64,000 nucleotides of DNA from an uncultured Pelagibacteraceae bacterium (GTDB taxonomy: Bacteria; Pseudomonadota; Alphaproteobacteria; Pelagibacterales; Pelagibacteraceae): NCBI GenBank assembly GCA_902595285.1, contig CACJPL010000002.1, positions 83,274-147,273 of the forward strand, in the 5' to 3' direction. The notes below the pieces were generated by a model that ran no database searches, was not told the DNA's origin, and saw nothing but the letters and a program-made list of their open reading frames with translations. A program made the translations under genes and the position numbers. The number at the start of each line of letters is the position of its first letter. Within the stretch, counting starts at the first letter, position 1. Of this stretch, positions 10,109 to 19,556 are shown piece by piece.

Positions 10109-11262
10109 TTAAAGTAATTATCTAAGATTTTAGTATAAATTAAAGTTAATCTTTTTAAATCAGATAATGACACACATTCTCCTACCTTATGCATAGTTTT
10201 TCCCACCAATCCAAATTCTAAACATGGAGCTATTTTTCTTATGAATCTAGCATCTGATGTACCACCAGTTGTAGATAATTTAGGTTTAATTTTAGTAATT
10301 CTCTTAATTGTATTTTGTATCATAAATGTAGTTTTGTTTGGTTTAGTTAAAAAGGCCTCACCAGAAACACTATATTCAACTTTATATTTTGATTTATTTT
10401 TATTACAAATTTGTTTTATTATTTTATTAATTTTATTCTTTAATTTGTAAGATGTGTGTTTGTTATTAAATCTAATATTAAAGGATGCACTAGCTAATCC
10501 TGGAATTACATTATCAGCTGAATTATCAATGTTAATTTTTGTTATTTCTAAATTTGTAGGTTGAAAATCTTTTGTTCCTTTATCAAATTTAACTTCTTTT
10601 AACTTTTTGAGTATTTGGACTAAAGCTGTTGATGGATTGTTTGCTCTGTTAGGGTAAGCTACATGACCTTGAATACCAATGACAGTCAATTTTCCAGTCA
10701 TACTACCTCTACGACCAATTTTAATCATTTCTCCTAATTTATTTGGATTCGTAGGTTCTCCTACTAAGCAAAAATCTATTTTTTCATTTCTTTTCCTCAA
10801 ATATTCAACAACTTTTTTCGTCCCATTAATTGCAATTCCTTCTTCATCTCCAGTAATTAAAAAACTAATAGACCCACTGAACTTTTTATTTATTTTAGAA
10901 AAGTTACTTACCGCGGTAACAAATGCAGCTATTGAGCTTTTCATATCATTTGCACCTCTGCCAATTAAGTAACCTTTCTTAACAGAAGGTTTAAATGGAT
11001 TAACAGTCCAATCATCCAAATTACCAGGTGGCACTACATCCAAATGACCTGCATAACAAAAATTTGGACTTGCGGCACCAAGTCTTGCGTAAAGATTTTT
11101 TACGGGATAACTATTTTTATCTTTGAACTCGAGAATTTTAGTTTTAAAGCCGATTTTTTTTAATTTTTTTTCTAAAAATTTTATAACACCGGCATCAGTT
11201 TTTGTAACGGATGGAAACCTAATTAGCTCTTTAGCTAACTGAAGTTCATTAATTTTTTGCAT
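10105..11262 (-). CDS. dapE: Succinyl-diaminopimelate desuccinylase
   Basis: M20 peptidase motifs (CYAGHLDVVPPG, GRGANDMKSSIAAF, TGDEEG, GTSDARFI); next to dapD. Confidence 0.94.
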   Translation of the reverse strand: MQKINELQLAKELIRFPSVTKTDAGVIKFLEKKLKKIGFKTKILEFKDKNSYPVKNLYARLGAASPNFCYAGHLDVVPPGNLDDWTVNPFKPSVKKGYLIGRGANDMKSSIAAFVTAVSNFSKINKKFSGSISFLITGDEEGIAINGTKKVVEYLRKRNEKIDFCLVGEPTNPNKLGEMIKIGRRGSMTGKLTVIGIQGHVAYPNRANNPSTALVQILKKLKEVKFDKGTKDFQPTNLEITKINIDNSADNVIPGLASASFNIRFNNKHTSYKLKNKINKIIKQICNKNKSKYKVEYSVSGEAFLTKPNKTTFMIQNTIKRITKIKPKLSTTGGTSDARFIRKIAPCLEFGLVGKTMHKVGECVSLSDLKRLTLIYTKILDNYFK

Positions 11263-11264
11263 TT

Positions 11265-12092
11265 TTATTCTCTTAAAAGATCGTTAACTGATGTTTTTGA
11301 TCTCGTTTTTTCATCAACTTGTTTAATTATCACTGCACAATACAATGATGGCGCTTGTGGATTGTTTTTATCTGGCAAGGATCCTGGAACTACAACTGAA
11401 TATGGTGGAATTTTTCCGTAAGTTATTTCACCAGTTTTTCTATTAACAATTTTTGTTGATTGTCCAATATACATTCCCATACTTAGAACAGATCCTTCTC
11501 CGACTATTACGCCTTCTACAACTTCGGACATTGCTCCTAAGAAAACATTATCTTCAATAATAGTTGGTAATGCTTGAGCAGGTTCTAATACACCTCCAAC
11601 TCCAGTACCTGCTGAGATATGACAATTTTTTCCAATCTGACAACAACTTCCTGCACGACTAAATGTATCCATCATTGTTCCTTCATCAATATATGCTCCA
11701 ATATTTACATAACATGGCATCAAAACCGCATTCTTTCCTACAAATGATCCTTTTCTTACTGGCGAATTGGGCACCATCCTAAAACCAGCTTTTTCATGAT
11801 CTTCTATTGTCCATCCAGCTGTTTTTCCTTTAAGCAAGTGAGCTTTGTCATACCAACTACTGTATGGACCATTTAAATTTTCCATTGGATACATTCTAAA
11901 GCTTAACATGATAGCTTTTTTTAGATGTTGATGAGTAACCCATTCACCATCGATTTTTTCGGCTACTCTTGCTTTTCCACTGTCTAAATCATCAATAATT
12001 TGATTAACAGCATCCTTTAAAGATTTATCTGAATTTTGACTTACTTGGTCTTTATTTTCCCATGCTTCATTTATAATTTTTTCAATACTCAT
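11265..12092 (-). CDS. dapD: 2,3,4,5-tetrahydropyridine-2,6-dicarboxylate N-succinyltransferase
   Basis: Left-handed beta-helix hexapeptides (PCYVNIGAYIDEGTMMDTFSRAGSCCQIGKNCHISAGTGVGGVLEP). Confidence 0.96.
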   Translation of the reverse strand: MSIEKIINEAWENKDQVSQNSDKSLKDAVNQIIDDLDSGKARVAEKIDGEWVTHQHLKKAIMLSFRMYPMENLNGPYSSWYDKAHLLKGKTAGWTIEDHEKAGFRMVPNSPVRKGSFVGKNAVLMPCYVNIGAYIDEGTMMDTFSRAGSCCQIGKNCHISAGTGVGGVLEPAQALPTIIEDNVFLGAMSEVVEGVIVGEGSVLSMGMYIGQSTKIVNRKTGEITYGKIPPYSVVVPGSLPDKNNPQAPSLYCAVIIKQVDEKTRSKTSVNDLLRE

Positions 12093-12096
12093 AGTT

Positions 12097-12768
12097 TTAT
12101 GAGTTTTTTAATAACCTTATTTCTTTTAAAAATAAAGAAAGATTTTCTATTTTGTAATCAATATACTCTTCATCAGACTCTTTTTTCCCCCAGTATTCAT
12201 CATTGATTAACCAAACTGTTTTTGCTCCTCTTTCTTTTCCGATAGATAAGTTTTTTGCTATATCTTCAATGTAAAGTGTCTCAGTTGGATCAATTTGAAA
12301 TTTTTTGACCATCAGATCAAATGCTTTTGCCTCAGGTTTTGGACTGTACTCAGCATCAACAATATCAAATACACCATCGAATTGATCATCAATTCCTAAG
12401 TGAGTAGTGATATTTTTAACATGTTCTTTGCTCCCATTTGTAAATACAAATTTGTTTAGATTTATATTTTCTAACTCATTCCTTAAAGCAGTATCTTTTT
12501 CTAAAAAATCTAAATTAATATCGTGCACATAGTCTAAAAATTCTCTTGGAGGTATATCGTGATGTATCATTAAACCATTAAGACTAGTGTTATATTTATG
12601 AAAATAATTTGTTTGTAATTCTTTTGCTTCTTTTAAATCTATATTTAATTTCTTTGAAATATACTGAGTCATTTTTTTACTTACTTGACCAAATACTCCT
12701 TTAAGATCACTGTAGAGTACCCCATCACAATCAAATAATATGTTTTTGATATTATTTAATTCTTTCAT
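12097..12768 (-). CDS. HAD-family pyrimidine 5'-nucleotidase-like hydrolase
   Basis: LFDCDGVLY, FVFTNGSKEHV, KPEAKAFDLM, YIEDIAKNLS. Confidence 0.88.
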   Translation of the reverse strand: MKELNNIKNILFDCDGVLYSDLKGVFGQVSKKMTQYISKKLNIDLKEAKELQTNYFHKYNTSLNGLMIHHDIPPREFLDYVHDINLDFLEKDTALRNELENINLNKFVFTNGSKEHVKNITTHLGIDDQFDGVFDIVDAEYSPKPEAKAFDLMVKKFQIDPTETLYIEDIAKNLSIGKERGAKTVWLINDEYWGKKESDEEYIDYKIENLSLFLKEIRLLKNS

Positions 12769-13613
12769 TGTCTTATTAAGGTTCCTGACCCCTTATCAGA
12801 GAATATTTCCCATAAACATGAATGCGGCTTTGTACCATTAATTATACCCACCGCAGTGACACCATTATTAATTGCATCTAAGCACGCATTTATTTTAGGT
12901 ATCATACCCTCAGTAATAGTTTCGTCTTTAATCATTTCTAAAATTTCAGATGAAGAAATTTCTTCTATTAGTTTTTTATTTTTATCTAGAACACCATCTA
13001 CATTCGTCATTAACAACAGTCTTCTAGATTTTAAGGATTTTGCTACAGCCATTGCAGCTGTATCTCCATTAATATTATATGTTTGATTTTCTTTCCCTAA
13101 GCCTAATGGTGAAATTATAGGAATTTTATTTTGATTGATTACATTTAATATTTGTTCATTATTTATCTCATTCGGTATACCTACAAATCCTAGCTCATCT
13201 GCTTCTGGTATAGTTGTAATAATGTTATTTTTTTTTGTATGAATAGAGATTGCTTTTGTTCCTTTGTCTTTTAAGGAACTAACAATATCATCATTAAAAT
13301 CAATCAAAACAGATTCAACGATATTAATTATATTTTTATCTGTTACCCTTAGACCTCTTATAAATTTTGATTGAATATTTGATTTTTCTAGCTCTCTTTT
13401 AATTCTGGGTCCACCGCCGTGAATTACAACAGTTGCAAGGCCTAATTTATTTAAAATACTAAGATCAGTTATAAAGTTATTAAATACGTTTCGATCAATT
13501 AAAACGTTCCCACCATATTTAATGACTATTAAATCATTTTTGTATTTTTCAATATATTTAGTTACTTGATCTAATGGTGGCCCATCTGCAGGTAATATAT
13601 TTTCAAGGTTCAT
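12765..13613 (-). CDS. argB: Acetylglutamate kinase
   Basis: VIKYGGNVLID, VIHGGGPRIKRELEK, NINGDTAAMAVAKSL, MTNVDGVLD. Confidence 0.96.
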   Translation of the reverse strand: MNLENILPADGPPLDQVTKYIEKYKNDLIVIKYGGNVLIDRNVFNNFITDLSILNKLGLATVVIHGGGPRIKRELEKSNIQSKFIRGLRVTDKNIINIVESVLIDFNDDIVSSLKDKGTKAISIHTKKNNIITTIPEADELGFVGIPNEINNEQILNVINQNKIPIISPLGLGKENQTYNINGDTAAMAVAKSLKSRRLLLMTNVDGVLDKNKKLIEEISSSEILEMIKDETITEGMIPKINACLDAINNGVTAVGIINGTKPHSCLWEIFSDKGSGTLIRQ

Positions 13614-13630
13614 TTATTATTTTTAAATTA

Positions 13631-15310
13631 TTAGGTTACAGTTTTAACTGTTGTACGTTTCATTATTACAACCTGCTGAGCCATCGTTAAAATATTATTA
13701 ACTGTCCAATAAATTACTAGCCCACTTGGGAACGGTGCAAGAATTACTGTTAAAAATAAAGGGAAAAACATAAATATTTTTGCTTGCATTGGATCTGTTG
13801 GAGCTGGATTTAACTTTTGCTGTACCCACATACTGACCCCCATGGCGACTGGCCATGCTCCAATAACAAGGAAAGAGGGCACATCATATGGAAATAATCC
13901 GAATAAATTAAATATAGAAGTGGGATCTTTAGCACTTAAATCTTGGATCCAACCATAGAAAGGCATGTGACGCATTTCTATCGTTACAAATAAAACTTTA
14001 TACAAAGCAAAAAATACAGGTATTTGAATTAAAATTGGTAAACATCCAGACATAGGATTTACCTTTTCCTTTTTATAAAGAGCCATCATTGCTTGTTGTA
14101 ATTTCATTTTGTCATCTTTATGCACTTCTTTAAGTCTTGTCATCTCAGGCTGTAGAGCTTTCATTTTAGCCATGCTTCTGAATGAAAAATTTGCAAGTGG
14201 AAAAAATGCTACACGAATACAAACAGTAACAGCAATAATTGCCAATCCATAATTACCAAAAATTTTGAAGAAATATTCTAAAGCAGTGAACAAAGGACGT
14301 GTTAAGAAGTACAAAAAACCCCAATCAATCGTAAGATCAAATTTATCAATTTTTAAAGTTTCTGCGTAACCGTCAATTACGTCAACTCTTTTTGCAGCTA
14401 CTATTACTTGCAAGTTTTCTTCTATAGAGGAATTTCCAGTCAACTCTAATGGTTCTGTTGTAACAAAGTTTATTCTGTACTTGTTTTTGTAATCCATCGT
14501 AGTTTTAAATTCTTTTTCTCTTGGTGGAATAAGTGTTGATATGTAATATTTATCTCCAATTCCTAACCATCCTTTTTGAGCCGTTCTTGAAAACTTTTTC
14601 TCTTGAATATCATCATAATCTTCCTCAATTAATTCTTCATCTAATGTAGCGATAGGGCCCTCATGAAGAATATAAAAATCGGTCAAACCTTCTGGAATTT
14701 GATTTCTTATAATTTGCCCATAAGAATAGAAGTCATAGTTTTTATCAGTAGAATTTATAACTCTTTGTTTTATGGTGAATAAAAACTTATCATCTAAGGC
14801 AATTTCTTTTTCAAAAGTTATTCCTTGATCATTTGTCCAACTTAGTTTTATAGGAGATTTATCAGTTAATTTACTATTTCCAGAAACTGACCAAATTGAT
14901 TCTGCATTTGGAATATTGATATTTTTATCAGTAGTAATAAAACCACTTTCTATTACATATCCTTCCTTAGAGCTTCGTGGTGCAAGAAATTTTACTTTTT
15001 CATCACTTTCTAAACTGACATTGTATTCTTTGAAAGTAAGATCGTCTATTGCAGCTCCTTTTAAAGAAATAGATCCAACAATACTTTGATTTTCAAATAA
15101 AACTCTTTCACTTTCTTTCAAAGCATCTTCTCTAGAAATTTCATTTACATTTTCTTTTTGATCAAGACTCGGTGCATCTGAATTTTGTTCAGTTTTAGTT
15201 TTTTCAGCTAAATTTTCTTTTGTTATTGGGGGTGGTGCAAAAAATAATGAATATAATATAATTACTGCAGCTGATAAACTTATGGCAGCAATTATATTTC
15301 TAGTTTCCAT
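13631..15310 (-). CDS. yidC: Membrane protein insertase YidC/Oxa1
   Basis: N-terminal TM, periplasmic domain, KIFGNYGLAIIAVTVCIRVAFFPLANFSFRSMAKMKALQPEMTRLKE, NPMSGCLPILIQIPVFFALYKV. Confidence 0.97.
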   Translation of the reverse strand: METRNIIAAISLSAAVIILYSLFFAPPPITKENLAEKTKTEQNSDAPSLDQKENVNEISREDALKESERVLFENQSIVGSISLKGAAIDDLTFKEYNVSLESDEKVKFLAPRSSKEGYVIESGFITTDKNINIPNAESIWSVSGNSKLTDKSPIKLSWTNDQGITFEKEIALDDKFLFTIKQRVINSTDKNYDFYSYGQIIRNQIPEGLTDFYILHEGPIATLDEELIEEDYDDIQEKKFSRTAQKGWLGIGDKYYISTLIPPREKEFKTTMDYKNKYRINFVTTEPLELTGNSSIEENLQVIVAAKRVDVIDGYAETLKIDKFDLTIDWGFLYFLTRPLFTALEYFFKIFGNYGLAIIAVTVCIRVAFFPLANFSFRSMAKMKALQPEMTRLKEVHKDDKMKLQQAMMALYKKEKVNPMSGCLPILIQIPVFFALYKVLFVTIEMRHMPFYGWIQDLSAKDPTSIFNLFGLFPYDVPSFLVIGAWPVAMGVSMWVQQKLNPAPTDPMQAKIFMFFPLFLTVILAPFPSGLVIYWTVNNILTMAQQVVIMKRTTVKTVT

Positions 15311-15561
15311 TATTTATTATCCTTCATTTCTTTTTTAACTGGATCAAACCCTTCTCCACCGCCTAAAAATTTAATTGGATGGCAGGATAAAATTCTTTTA
15401 ATACTCATAAATAAACCTTTAAAAAATCCATATTCTTTCAAAGCATCTATGCTATATTCAGAACAAGTTGGTAAATATCTGCAAGAATGACCCAACAATG
15501 GACTAATTAAAAATTTGTAGCCTTTGATCAATTTAATTAAAATTAAAGTAAAAATATTCAT
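15310..15561 (-). CDS. yidD: Membrane protein insertion efficiency factor YidD
   Basis: [35 protein letters not shown]; between rnpA and yidC. Confidence 0.95.
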   Translation of the reverse strand: MNIFTLILIKLIKGYKFLISPLLGHSCRYLPTCSEYSIDALKEYGFFKGLFMSIKRILSCHPIKFLGGGEGFDPVKKEMKDNK

Positions 15562-15902
15562 TATTTTATTTTTTCAAAATCACGAAAAATTGTTTCTTTT
15601 ATAATTTTGTACTCATTATTTAGCATAGAAGACTTAGCGATAACAAGAAATGAATATTTAAAGTTTATCGATATATTTTTAACAGCTTCGTTTATAATAT
15701 TTCTTAATCTTCTTTTTATTTTATTTCTCTTGACAGCATTACCAATTTTTTTTTTAGTAACAAAACTGATGTTTAACTTTTTTGTATCTTTATTTATCAA
15801 TTTACCAAAAAAAATAGATACATATTTGTTAGTAATTTTTTTTTGTTTTAGTAGATGCTTAAATTCTTCGTTTTTTGAAAGAGCAAGTATTTTGCTTTTC
15901 AT
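15561..15902 (-). CDS. rnpA: Ribonuclease P protein component
   Basis: [27 protein letters not shown] signature; between rpmH and yidD. Confidence 0.95.
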   Translation of the reverse strand: MKSKILALSKNEEFKHLLKQKKITNKYVSIFFGKLINKDTKKLNISFVTKKKIGNAVKRNKIKRRLRNIINEAVKNISINFKYSFLVIAKSSMLNNEYKIIKETIFRDFEKIK

Positions 15903-15906
15903 TAAT

Positions 15907-16047
15907 TTATACAGACACAGTTAGTGACTTTCTACCTCTAGCTCTTCTTCTAGCTAAAAGTTTTTTTCCACCTTTTGTTTTCATTTTTGAACGAAATCCA
16001 TGTTTACGAGCTCTTTTTTTATTAGAGGGTTGATAAGTTCTTTTCAT
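15907..16047 (-). CDS. rpmH: 50S ribosomal protein L34
   Basis: 46-aa ORF below the track's length cutoff: [46 protein letters not shown]; upstream of rnpA. Confidence 0.97.
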   Translation of the reverse strand: MKRTYQPSNKKRARKHGFRSKMKTKGGKKLLARRRARGRKSLTVSV

Positions 16048-16143
16048 ATTTAGATTCGATTAAGTTTTTTAATAATTTTGCCCTTTATATTAGTAATAAT
16101 TAAAATAGCAAATAGAAGATTAAGCATTAAAATAAGTAGAATC

Positions 16144-16866
16144 ATGAAAAATTCAAATAAAATTAAATTATTTATTGGTTTATTTTATGTATTTATAGTT
16201 TGCTTATTTTTGTATTTCTTTCTCTCTAAATTTGGTCTTCAGGAAATTACTTCATATAATTTTTTAAGAGATAATAGAATTTATTTTATAGAACTTAAAA
16301 ATTCAAATTTGTATTACGTATTTATTATTTTTCTTATCCTTTCAATTTTATGGGTATTTCCATTCTTGGGCTTTGCTTCACCGATTTCATTAATTGGAGG
16401 ATTTATTTTTGGAAAATGGATAGGTACTTTAGCTGTTGTTATGGGTTTAAGTATAGGCGCAACTTTATTATATATTTTTGGTAATTATTTTTTAAAAGAT
16501 TTTATTAAAGATAGATTTTTAAATAAATATAAACTCCTTGAGATTAAATTTAAGAGAGCTGAATTCACTTATTTATTAATTTATCGTTTTATAGGCGGAA
16601 TACCCTGGCAATTAAGCTGTCTCTTGCCAACTTTATTTAATGTAAAGATTTCAAACTTTTTCTTTGCAACTCTAATTGGAATTATTCCTCAAATATTTTT
16701 AGCTGTATCAATTGGAAGTGGTTTGGAAAAAATTGTAGATGAAAATACTAAACTGCCAGGCATTAGAGATATTATTTTTTTACCAGATATATATATTCCA
16801 GTTTTAGCTTTTTTTATTTTAATTTTGATTACAGTAGTTCTTAGAAGATATTTTTATAAAAATTAG
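16144..16866 (+). CDS. TVP38/TMEM64 (VTT/DedA-like) family membrane protein
   Basis: Multi-TM; FLGFASPISLIGGFIFGKWIGTLAVVMGLSIGATLLYIFGNYFLKDFI, YRFIGGIPWQLSCLLPTLFNVKISNFFFATLIGIIPQ. Track start 16078; Met at 16144 more plausible. Confidence 0.85.
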   Translation: MKNSNKIKLFIGLFYVFIVCLFLYFFLSKFGLQEITSYNFLRDNRIYFIELKNSNLYYVFIIFLILSILWVFPFLGFASPISLIGGFIFGKWIGTLAVVMGLSIGATLLYIFGNYFLKDFIKDRFLNKYKLLEIKFKRAEFTYLLIYRFIGGIPWQLSCLLPTLFNVKISNFFFATLIGIIPQIFLAVSIGSGLEKIVDENTKLPGIRDIIFLPDIYIPVLAFFILILITVVLRRYFYKN

Positions 16867-16940
16867 TGGTGCTCCCACCCTGTACTGACCAGGGAATTAG
16901 TCATTACCAATGACTTGTTATACCATTTAACTACAGGAGC
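16867..16940 (-). tRNA. tRNA-Thr (anticodon GGU), CCA encoded
   Basis: Reverse complement GCTCCTG..AGTCA TTGGTAA TGACT..CCCTG GTCAGTA CAGGG TGGGAGC A CCA folds as a cloverleaf; loop TTGGTAA gives GGU. Confidence 0.9.
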
Positions 16941-17040
16941 TTAGAGACAAATTGTATTTTATTGATAATAAAGCATTTTTTTCAAATTATTGCCTTAATT
17001 TTTTGTTAATTATGATTTATATCTAACTCAGGACAATGTT

Positions 17041-17241
17041 ATGGGAATTCATTACGATTACAAATCAACTAAAGGTAACAAGCTTATGGAAAAGCAAGCT
17101 AAAAGAGAGAAAAAACTTGCTGAAAAAAAAGCTAAGCGTTTAGCTAAAGAAGGCCCAAAAAAAGAAGAAAACAAAACAGCTTCATTAGATCCAAATAAAC
17201 CGATTTCTTTAGATTTCTTGACTAACCCAAATAAAGAATGA
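17041..17241 (+). CDS. Small Lys/Glu-rich conserved-type hypothetical protein
   Basis: 66 aa, charged; overlaps the next small ORF by ATGA and lies upstream of dcd. Confidence 0.6.
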   Translation: MGIHYDYKSTKGNKLMEKQAKREKKLAEKKAKRLAKEGPKKEENKTASLDPNKPISLDFLTNPNKE

Positions 17242-17339
17242 GTTTAAAAGATAAAAATGAGCGTTTAAGTGTTGCGCTTAAAAAAAATTTAAAAAAAAGA
17301 AAAATTTTTCAAAAAAAAAATAAAAAGAAAAATAAATAA
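17238..17339 (+). CDS. Very basic 33-aa microprotein
   Basis: ATG 17238: [33 protein letters not shown]; start overlaps the upstream stop (ATGA) and stop overlaps the dcd start (TAATG). Confidence 0.55.
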   Translation: MSLKDKNERLSVALKKNLKKRKIFQKKNKKKNK

Positions 17340-17899
17340 TGTCTATTCAACCCGACTCCTGGATTAAAAAAATGTGTAAAGAGCATAACATGATTGATCC
17401 ATTTTTAGATCATCAAGTTTCTGATGGAAAAATTTCTTATGGATTAAGTAGCATGGGATATGATGTAAGAATATCTGATGAATATAGAATATTTACAAAT
17501 GTTAACAGTTCTTTAGTTGATCCAAAGAATTTTTCAGATGATAACTTTATAGAACGTAAGGGACCATATTGTATTATTCCACCAAATTCATTTGTTTTAG
17601 CAAAAACAGTAGAATTCTTTAGAATACCAAAAGATGTATTATGTATTTGTGTGGGAAAAAGTACTTATGCACGGACAGGAATTATTTGCAATGTTACTCC
17701 AATTGAAAATGAATTTGAGGGAAATATTGTAATAGAGCTAAGTAATACAACACCCAATCCTGCAAAAATTTATTCAAACGAAGGAATAGCACAATTTTTA
17801 TTTTTCAAATCAGATACACAGCCAGAAACAACTTATAAATCAAAAAACGGCAAATATCAGGGTCAAACCACAATTCAAGTTGCTAAGATTAAAAAGTAA
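17339..17899 (+). CDS. dcd: dCTP deaminase
   Basis: [68 protein letters not shown]. Confidence 0.95.
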   Translation: MSIQPDSWIKKMCKEHNMIDPFLDHQVSDGKISYGLSSMGYDVRISDEYRIFTNVNSSLVDPKNFSDDNFIERKGPYCIIPPNSFVLAKTVEFFRIPKDVLCICVGKSTYARTGIICNVTPIENEFEGNIVIELSNTTPNPAKIYSNEGIAQFLFFKSDTQPETTYKSKNGKYQGQTTIQVAKIKK

Positions 17900-17902
17900 T
17901 TT

Positions 17903-19162
17903 ATGGATAAATTTCTGATTAATGGCCCTTGTAAAATCAAGGGCAATGTTTCAATTTCAGGTTCAAAGAATGCATCTCTCCCAATATTAGCAGCAACACT
18001 ATTATTTGATAAACCTGTAGTTATCAAAAATTTACCAAGAGTCAGAGATATTAATACAATGTTAAATTTATTAAAGTCCCTTGGTTCAAAAATTATTTTA
18101 TCAAAAGATAAAAAAACAGCAAAAATTATAAATAAAAAAAATATGAAAACTTTTGCCAGTTATTCTTTGGTAAAAACAATGCGAGGTTCTATTTTAGTTT
18201 TAGGTCCACTTATTTCAAAATATCACAAATCTAAAACCTCTTTACCTGGTGGATGTTTAATTGGTGCCAGACCAGTTAATTATCATCTAACAGCATTAAA
18301 AAAACTTGGAATGAAATATGAATTAAAAGATGGATATATTCTAGCGAAATCAAAAGGAAAACTTTGCGGAACAACAATAAATTTTCCAAAGATAAGTGTT
18401 GGGGCAACAGAAAATTCTATAATAGCAGCATGTCTAGCGAAAGGTAAAACAGTTTTAAAAAATTGTGCAATAGAACCTGAGATTAAAGATCTTACGAATT
18501 TTTTAAATAAAGCTGGAGCGAAAATTAAGTGGAGTGGAAGAGTCTGTAAAATTATAGGTGTAAATTCTTTGGATGAAACTGAATATTCTGTGATGGCTGA
18601 TAGAATAGAGGCAGGCACCTTTTGTGTAGCTGCAACACTTTCAAAAGGTAATTTACAAATAAATAATTTAAATCCTAAAATTATTGATACGGAAATAAAA
18701 TTACTTAAAAAAGTTGGTGCTAAAATTAAAACTATTGAAAATAAAATCATAATTAAAGGGCCTGAAAAAATAAAATCAATAAAAAGTATTAAAACTAAAG
18801 AGTTTCCAGGAATTCCTACAGATCTTCAGGCACAATTAATGGTTTTAATGTGCAAGGCAGTTGGAAAAAGTTCAGTTACTGAAAGCATTTTTGAAAATAG
18901 ATTTATGCACGTTGCGGAATTGCAAAGACTAGGAGCAAAAATAAGCATTAAGAAGAATATTGCAACGATAGAAGGAAACACTAAATTCATTGGTGCCGAA
19001 TTAATGTCTAGTGATTTAAGAGCCTCTGTTGCTTTGGTTCTAGCAGCTATAGTTTCTACTGGCAAATCATATATTAACAGAATTTATCACTTAGATAGAG
19101 GTTATGAAAAAATCGAAAATAAATTAAAAAAAATTGGTGTTAAAATCAAAAGATTAAAATAG
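17903..19162 (+). CDS. murA: UDP-N-acetylglucosamine 1-carboxyvinyltransferase
   Basis: SGSKNASLPILAATLL, LPGGCLIGARPVNYHL, AGTFCVAATL, DLRASVALVLAAI. Confidence 0.96.
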   Translation: MDKFLINGPCKIKGNVSISGSKNASLPILAATLLFDKPVVIKNLPRVRDINTMLNLLKSLGSKIILSKDKKTAKIINKKNMKTFASYSLVKTMRGSILVLGPLISKYHKSKTSLPGGCLIGARPVNYHLTALKKLGMKYELKDGYILAKSKGKLCGTTINFPKISVGATENSIIAACLAKGKTVLKNCAIEPEIKDLTNFLNKAGAKIKWSGRVCKIIGVNSLDETEYSVMADRIEAGTFCVAATLSKGNLQINNLNPKIIDTEIKLLKKVGAKIKTIENKIIIKGPEKIKSIKSIKTKEFPGIPTDLQAQLMVLMCKAVGKSSVTESIFENRFMHVAELQRLGAKISIKKNIATIEGNTKFIGAELMSSDLRASVALVLAAIVSTGKSYINRIYHLDRGYEKIENKLKKIGVKIKRLK

Positions 19163-19554
19163 TGAATAAATATTTAGCCAAAATAATAGCAAGTGACCAA
19201 GAAGGATTACAAATGATTTCAGCCTGTAGTTCAGGGGCTAAAGTTAAAATTGCTGATGTAAAATATCTCGCATCCAATAAAGTTTTTTTATTGTCAATTG
19301 AAAGAACTAAGGTTGAAAGTGGTCAGGAAGATAAAAAAATCAATAGTATTTGTAGGTTTGATTTCATTGATAAAGTAAGATCAAAGAATATTGATCAATC
19401 AAATCAAGAAACAGTTTTAGAGTTGATAGGTATAGATTATTTGAAAAATAATGATGTTTATGAAATAAATCTTATTTTTAATAATAATGCTCATATTGCT
19501 TTAACTACAGAAACTATCGAAGCAAGATTAGAGGATCAAAGTGAAATTAAATAG
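19162..19554 (+). CDS. DUF2948 family protein
   Basis: GTG start overlapping the murA stop; sequence character and murA-hisD synteny typical of alphaproteobacteria. Confidence 0.75.
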   Translation: MNKYLAKIIASDQEGLQMISACSSGAKVKIADVKYLASNKVFLLSIERTKVESGQEDKKINSICRFDFIDKVRSKNIDQSNQETVLELIGIDYLKNNDVYEINLIFNNNAHIALTTETIEARLEDQSEIK

Positions 19555-19556
19555 TT

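Noticed and set aside
17270-17335. Low-complexity A-rich region before dcd as a non-coding repeat
   Set aside because: It is an in-frame Lys-rich ORF with start/stop overlaps on both sides, so coding is the better explanation.
18283-18750. Antisense ORFs of 60-190 aa (e.g. 18283-18750, 43213-43686, 3624-4049, 37035-37367)
   Set aside because: They lie fully or mostly opposite well-supported core genes and have composition typical of shadow ORFs in AT-rich coding DNA.
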